Assembly (NCBI GenBank): GCA_903828025.1
Contig: CAIKKO010000039.1
Coordinates: 1-7,454, forward strand
Direction of reading: 5' to 3'
From: an uncultured Sphingomonadales bacterium
Lineage (GTDB): Bacteria > Pseudomonadota > Alphaproteobacteria > Sphingomonadales > Sphingomonadaceae
Length of the DNA: 7,454 bases
Shown one piece after another: positions 5,490-7,454 of the stretch (its first letter is position 1; each line of letters begins with the position of its first letter). Under the pieces are notes generated by a model. The model was given only the letters and a program-made list of their open reading frames with translations, ran no database searches and was not told where the DNA came from. A program made the translations under genes and the position numbers.

Positions 5490-6548
5490 CTAGGCCGCGA
5501 GCAAGTACTCCAGTCCGTAGGTCCGTGCCGCATTGCCCGCGAACAGCGCATGCTTCTCGTCGGCCGAGGCACCGTGGGCAAGGCGCTTGAAGGCGTTCCA
5601 GAGGACCGGATAGGTCGCACCCCAGCGATCGACAGGGTAGTTGCTCTCGAACATGCCGCGCTCCGGCCCGAAGGCATCGATGCAGGTCTCGATATAGGGG
5701 CGCCACATCGCGGCGAGGGTTTCGGAGCCCACGCCGGCGGCCGGACCCTGCTCGGGCATGCCGCAGAAGGCCATGGCGAGGCCACCGAGCTTGACCGAAA
5801 CGTTGGGGCACTCCGCCAGCGCGCGGATATTCTCGCGCCACACGTCGAAGCGTTCGTGGAGCTTACCCTTGTAGCTCGCGGTGCCGAGCGGAGTACCGCA
5901 GTGATCGAGCACGATGGGCTGGTCCGGAAAGGCTTTCGCCAGCGAAGTCACATCGGCCAGCTGCGGTTCGAGCAGCCAGGCATCGAATGTAAGACCCAAC
6001 TTGCCAAGGTGCTTGAACCCGGCGCGGAAAGCATCGCTGTTGTAGAGCCCCGCAGGCGCGTGGAACGGGGGGCCGAGCAATTCGGGGTCTGCATCCCATG
6101 CCGCGGCATGGCGAATGCCCTTGAAGCGGCCGTTTCCGGCGGCGATCAAGGCTTCGAGCACCGGCACCGCACCGTCGCCCAGGGTCATGTCGGCATGGCC
6201 GATGATAGCGGCGCAGGGGCGGTAATTGCCGTAGAGCCCGCTGGCGCCTTGGGCGGCGACGCCGTTGACGAACTCGACCTCGCCGACCGGCTTCATCGCG
6301 TGGTCTGCGCCGTTCCGGTAGAACGCGCCGCATTCCATGAACACGGTGCCGACGATGTTGTGGCCGCTGTGCGTATCGGCGTGGAGCGTGTCGAAGTTGT
6401 AGTACGCCGCCGGAACCAGCGTCTCGACAAAGGGATGCAGCGGCGTCGGGAACGAGGCGACCAGCGGGCGCAGATCCCACAAGTGGTGGTGCGGATCGAT
6501 GATCGGCAGATCGGGTTCGATAATTGCTTCAGACATGGCTTCTGGCAT
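5490..6548 (-). CDS. Amidohydrolase-2 family metal-dependent hydrolase (TIM barrel, COG3618-like)
   Basis: The 352-residue protein belongs to the PF04909 branch of amidohydrolases, which includes lactonases such as L-fuconolactonase and 2-pyrone-4,6-dicarboxylate lactonase as well as some decarboxylases. Motifs run in barrel order: IIDPHHHLWD (16-25) at strand 1 carrying the metal histidines, GHAD (117-120), FKGIRHAA (142-149) with H147, PIVLDHCGTPLG (211-222) with D215 and H216, and FESNYPVDRWG (300-310) with a D307 that corresponds to the usual strand-8 aspartate. GNAARTYGL near the C-terminus is the common family ending. It is a soluble enzyme with no signal peptide. The ATG at 6548 is preceded by a GAGAGAGAG purine run; a second in-frame ATG at 6536 is an alternative. 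The substrate cannot be read from the sequence, and no aromatic or sugar catabolic genes are adjacent to suggest one. It follows leuA on the same strand after a 227-base gap. Confidence 0.92.
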   Translation of the reverse strand: MPEAMSEAIIEPDLPIIDPHHHLWDLRPLVASFPTPLHPFVETLVPAAYYNFDTLHADTHSGHNIVGTVFMECGAFYRNGADHAMKPVGEVEFVNGVAAQGASGLYGNYRPCAAIIGHADMTLGDGAVPVLEALIAAGNGRFKGIRHAAAWDADPELLGPPFHAPAGLYNSDAFRAGFKHLGKLGLTFDAWLLEPQLADVTSLAKAFPDQPIVLDHCGTPLGTASYKGKLHERFDVWRENIRALAECPNVSVKLGGLAMAFCGMPEQGPAAGVGSETLAAMWRPYIETCIDAFGPERGMFESNYPVDRWGATYPVLWNAFKRLAHGASADEKHALFAGNAARTYGLEYLLAA

Positions 6549-6641
6549 GGCTCTCTCTCATGGTCGGCCTCTTCTCGGGCGCGCGGGAGGAGTATGCAGC
6601 ATGGCGGGCGAAAGGGAAGGGGGCTCCCATGCTTCCGGCGG

Positions 6642-6661
6642 GCAAGGGCCATCGCCCTTGC
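6642..6661. repeat. 8-bp perfect hairpin in the amidohydrolase-leuA gap
   Basis: GCAAGGGC (6642-6649) and GCCCTTGC (6654-6661) are exact reverse complements around a four-base loop. No T-run follows on either strand, so it is not a standard intrinsic terminator. It lies 21 bases from the long palindrome and could be part of the same repeat unit. Confidence 0.5.
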
Positions 6662-6682
6662 ATCCCTTGACCCACCTTTGTC

Positions 6683-6759
6683 CGCCATTGCGAGCGTAGC
6701 GAAACAATCCAGAGCATTCGCGCTGAGCTCTGGATTGCTTCGCTACGCTCGCAATGGCG
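6683..6759. repeat. 77-base REP/MITE-like palindrome, 33-nt arms, 32 of 33 paired
   Basis: The arm 6683-6715 (starting CGCCATTGCGAGCGTAGCGA) is the reverse complement of 6727-6759, with one mismatch (A6704 against C6738) and an 11-base loop (6716-6726). Read on the minus strand, one arm translates to HCERSEAIQS, a string I associate with dispersed palindromic repeats in alphaproteobacteria. It sits between leuA (its stop ends at 6776, 16 bases away) and the amidohydrolase. No U-tract follows, so it may act as an mRNA-stabilising or attenuating hairpin, or be a passive non-autonomous repeat. No transposase gene is present. Confidence 0.8.
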
Positions 6760-6775
6760 ATTGTGGTGGTGTGCT

Positions 6776-7454
6776 TCAGCCCGCCGCGTTGGCCGCGCTA
6801 AGGATCGCGCGGACGCTGGCGGTGGCGACGTCCTCGTCGATGCCGACGCCCCAGATGACTTTGCCATCCGGCCCGGCGCATTCGACATAGGCCGCGGCGC
6901 GGGCATCGCTGCCGGCCTGGAGGGCGTGTTCGGCGTAGTCGCGCACGTCGATCGCGATGCCGAAGCCGTCCTTGAGCGTGGCGACGACCGAGGAGATCAG
7001 GCCGTTGCCGCGGCCCGAGACCGAGCGGACTTCGCCGTCGACGGCGATCTTGCCGGCGAAGACGCGGGTGCCATCGGGCGCGCGGGCTTCCTCGTAGTCG
7101 ACGAGCGTGAAGCGCTGCTCGCCTTCGAGGTGGTAAGTCTTCTGGAACACGCCCCAAATATCGCTGGCCAGCAGTTCGCGGCCGACTTCATCGGCAAGGT
7201 CCTGCACATGGCGTGAGAAGTGTGCCTGCATCTTTTTGGGCAGCTTGAGGCCCTGATCCTGTTCGAGCACCCAGGCAAAACCACCCTTGCCGCTCTGCGA
7301 ATTGACGCGGATGACCGCTTCGTAGCTACGGCCGAGATCGGCGGGGTCGATGGGGAGGTAAGGGACCGCCCACATCTCGTCGTTCTGGGTTTCGCGCGCG
7401 GCAAAGCCCTTTTTGATCGCGTCCTGGTGGCTGCCCGAAAACGCGGTGAACACC
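6776..7454 (-). CDS. leuA: 2-isopropylmalate synthase LeuA, C-terminal part (N-terminus off the right edge)
   Basis: LeuA condenses acetyl-CoA with 2-oxoisovalerate, the first committed step of leucine synthesis. Only about 225 C-terminal residues are present. The visible part begins inside the linker subdomains with VFTAFSGSHQDAIKKG, whose histidine matches the family's conserved catalytic His. It continues with MWAVPYLPIDP (conserved Tyr) and SYEAVIRVNSQSGKGG. The remainder is the LeuA dimer/regulatory domain that binds leucine for feedback inhibition, including SVSGRGNGLISSVVATLKDG and a final RAILSAANAAG. The WAVPYLPIDP and SQSGKGG forms point to the long 'type 2' LeuA of about 550-570 residues, as in mycobacteria. 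The TGA is at 6778-6776, followed by the long palindrome. Identification is very secure. The real start is outside the window; the first codon here is an internal GTG valine. Confidence 0.96.
   Translation of the reverse strand, partial: VFTAFSGSHQDAIKKGFAARETQNDEMWAVPYLPIDPADLGRSYEAVIRVNSQSGKGGFAWVLEQDQGLKLPKKMQAHFSRHVQDLADEVGRELLASDIWGVFQKTYHLEGEQRFTLVDYEEARAPDGTRVFAGKIAVDGEVRSVSGRGNGLISSVVATLKDGFGIAIDVRDYAEHALQAGSDARAAAYVECAGPDGKVIWGVGIDEDVATASVRAILSAANAAG

Noticed and set aside
4471..5493. 340-codon plus-strand open frame
   Set aside because: It is the complement of the confidently identified nitronate monooxygenase, with typical shadow composition (many R, D, A, G).
6601..6699. 32-codon plus-strand frame with a good ribosome site (GGAGGAG at 6586-6592, eight bases before ATG)
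   Set aside because: The peptide is read through both hairpin repeats and ends within the palindrome arm. The composition (G, P, S, L, H) looks non-coding and no promoter is visible. The ribosome-site match is probably chance in a purine-rich run.
6683..6759. Palindrome considered as an intrinsic terminator for leuA
   Set aside because: No T-rich tract follows the stem on the leuA strand (the next bases are GGACAAAGGTGGG), and the stem is far longer than usual terminators.
5550..6890. 446-codon plus-strand open frame, the longest in the window
   Set aside because: It is antisense to the amidohydrolase and then runs through the palindrome and the leuA end. Crossing unrelated elements without a domain signature marks it as a GC-driven artefact.

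Overview
The window is GC-rich and reads as ordinary chromosomal DNA of an alphaproteobacterium, most likely a sphingomonad (Sphingomonas, Novosphingobium, Sphingobium or Erythrobacter-like). This rests on codon use, the RecJ and LeuA sequence style, and a long palindrome whose translation gives the 'HCERSEAIQ' signature that I associate with dispersed repeats in alphaproteobacteria. The genus is inference. There are eight protein genes (two cut by the window edges), no rRNA or tRNA that I can see, no CRISPR array and no insertion sequence. No stretch above 300 bases lacks a gene.

Left part: the N-terminal 305 residues of the RecJ exonuclease run leftward off the edge (1-917). Diverging from it is a rightward pair: an exported protein of unknown function with a methionine/glycine-rich N-terminus and a glycine-zipper tail (1123-2430), and a small flavodoxin-fold protein (2420-2917) whose start overlaps its end. 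After 140 bases with potential hairpins comes an unrecognised 245-residue protein (3058-3795, probable GTG start).

Middle: exactly at the stop of that protein lies a four-copy, 13-nt-period tandem repeat (3797-3842). It is followed by a stand-alone AHH-type HNH/Endo VII nuclease-fold protein (3888-4412). This gene converges on a nitronate monooxygenase (4417-5397, minus) with only four bases between the stop codons.

Right part: the nitronate monooxygenase, an amidohydrolase-2 family hydrolase (5490-6548) and the C-terminal part of 2-isopropylmalate synthase LeuA (6776-7454) all read leftward. A perfect 11-bp hairpin between the hydrolase and the monooxygenase is probably the hydrolase terminator, and a consensus -35 box for the monooxygenase lies inside it. 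Between leuA and the hydrolase sits a 77-base palindrome with 33-nt arms and one mismatch, next to a second 8-bp hairpin.

The genes do not form one evident pathway. recJ (repair) and leuA (leucine synthesis) are housekeeping genes. The monooxygenase and hydrolase suggest minor catabolic or detoxifying roles. The most unusual coding signal is the orphan AHH protein with its repeat-bearing upstream region. I see no clear evidence of a complete undescribed system.
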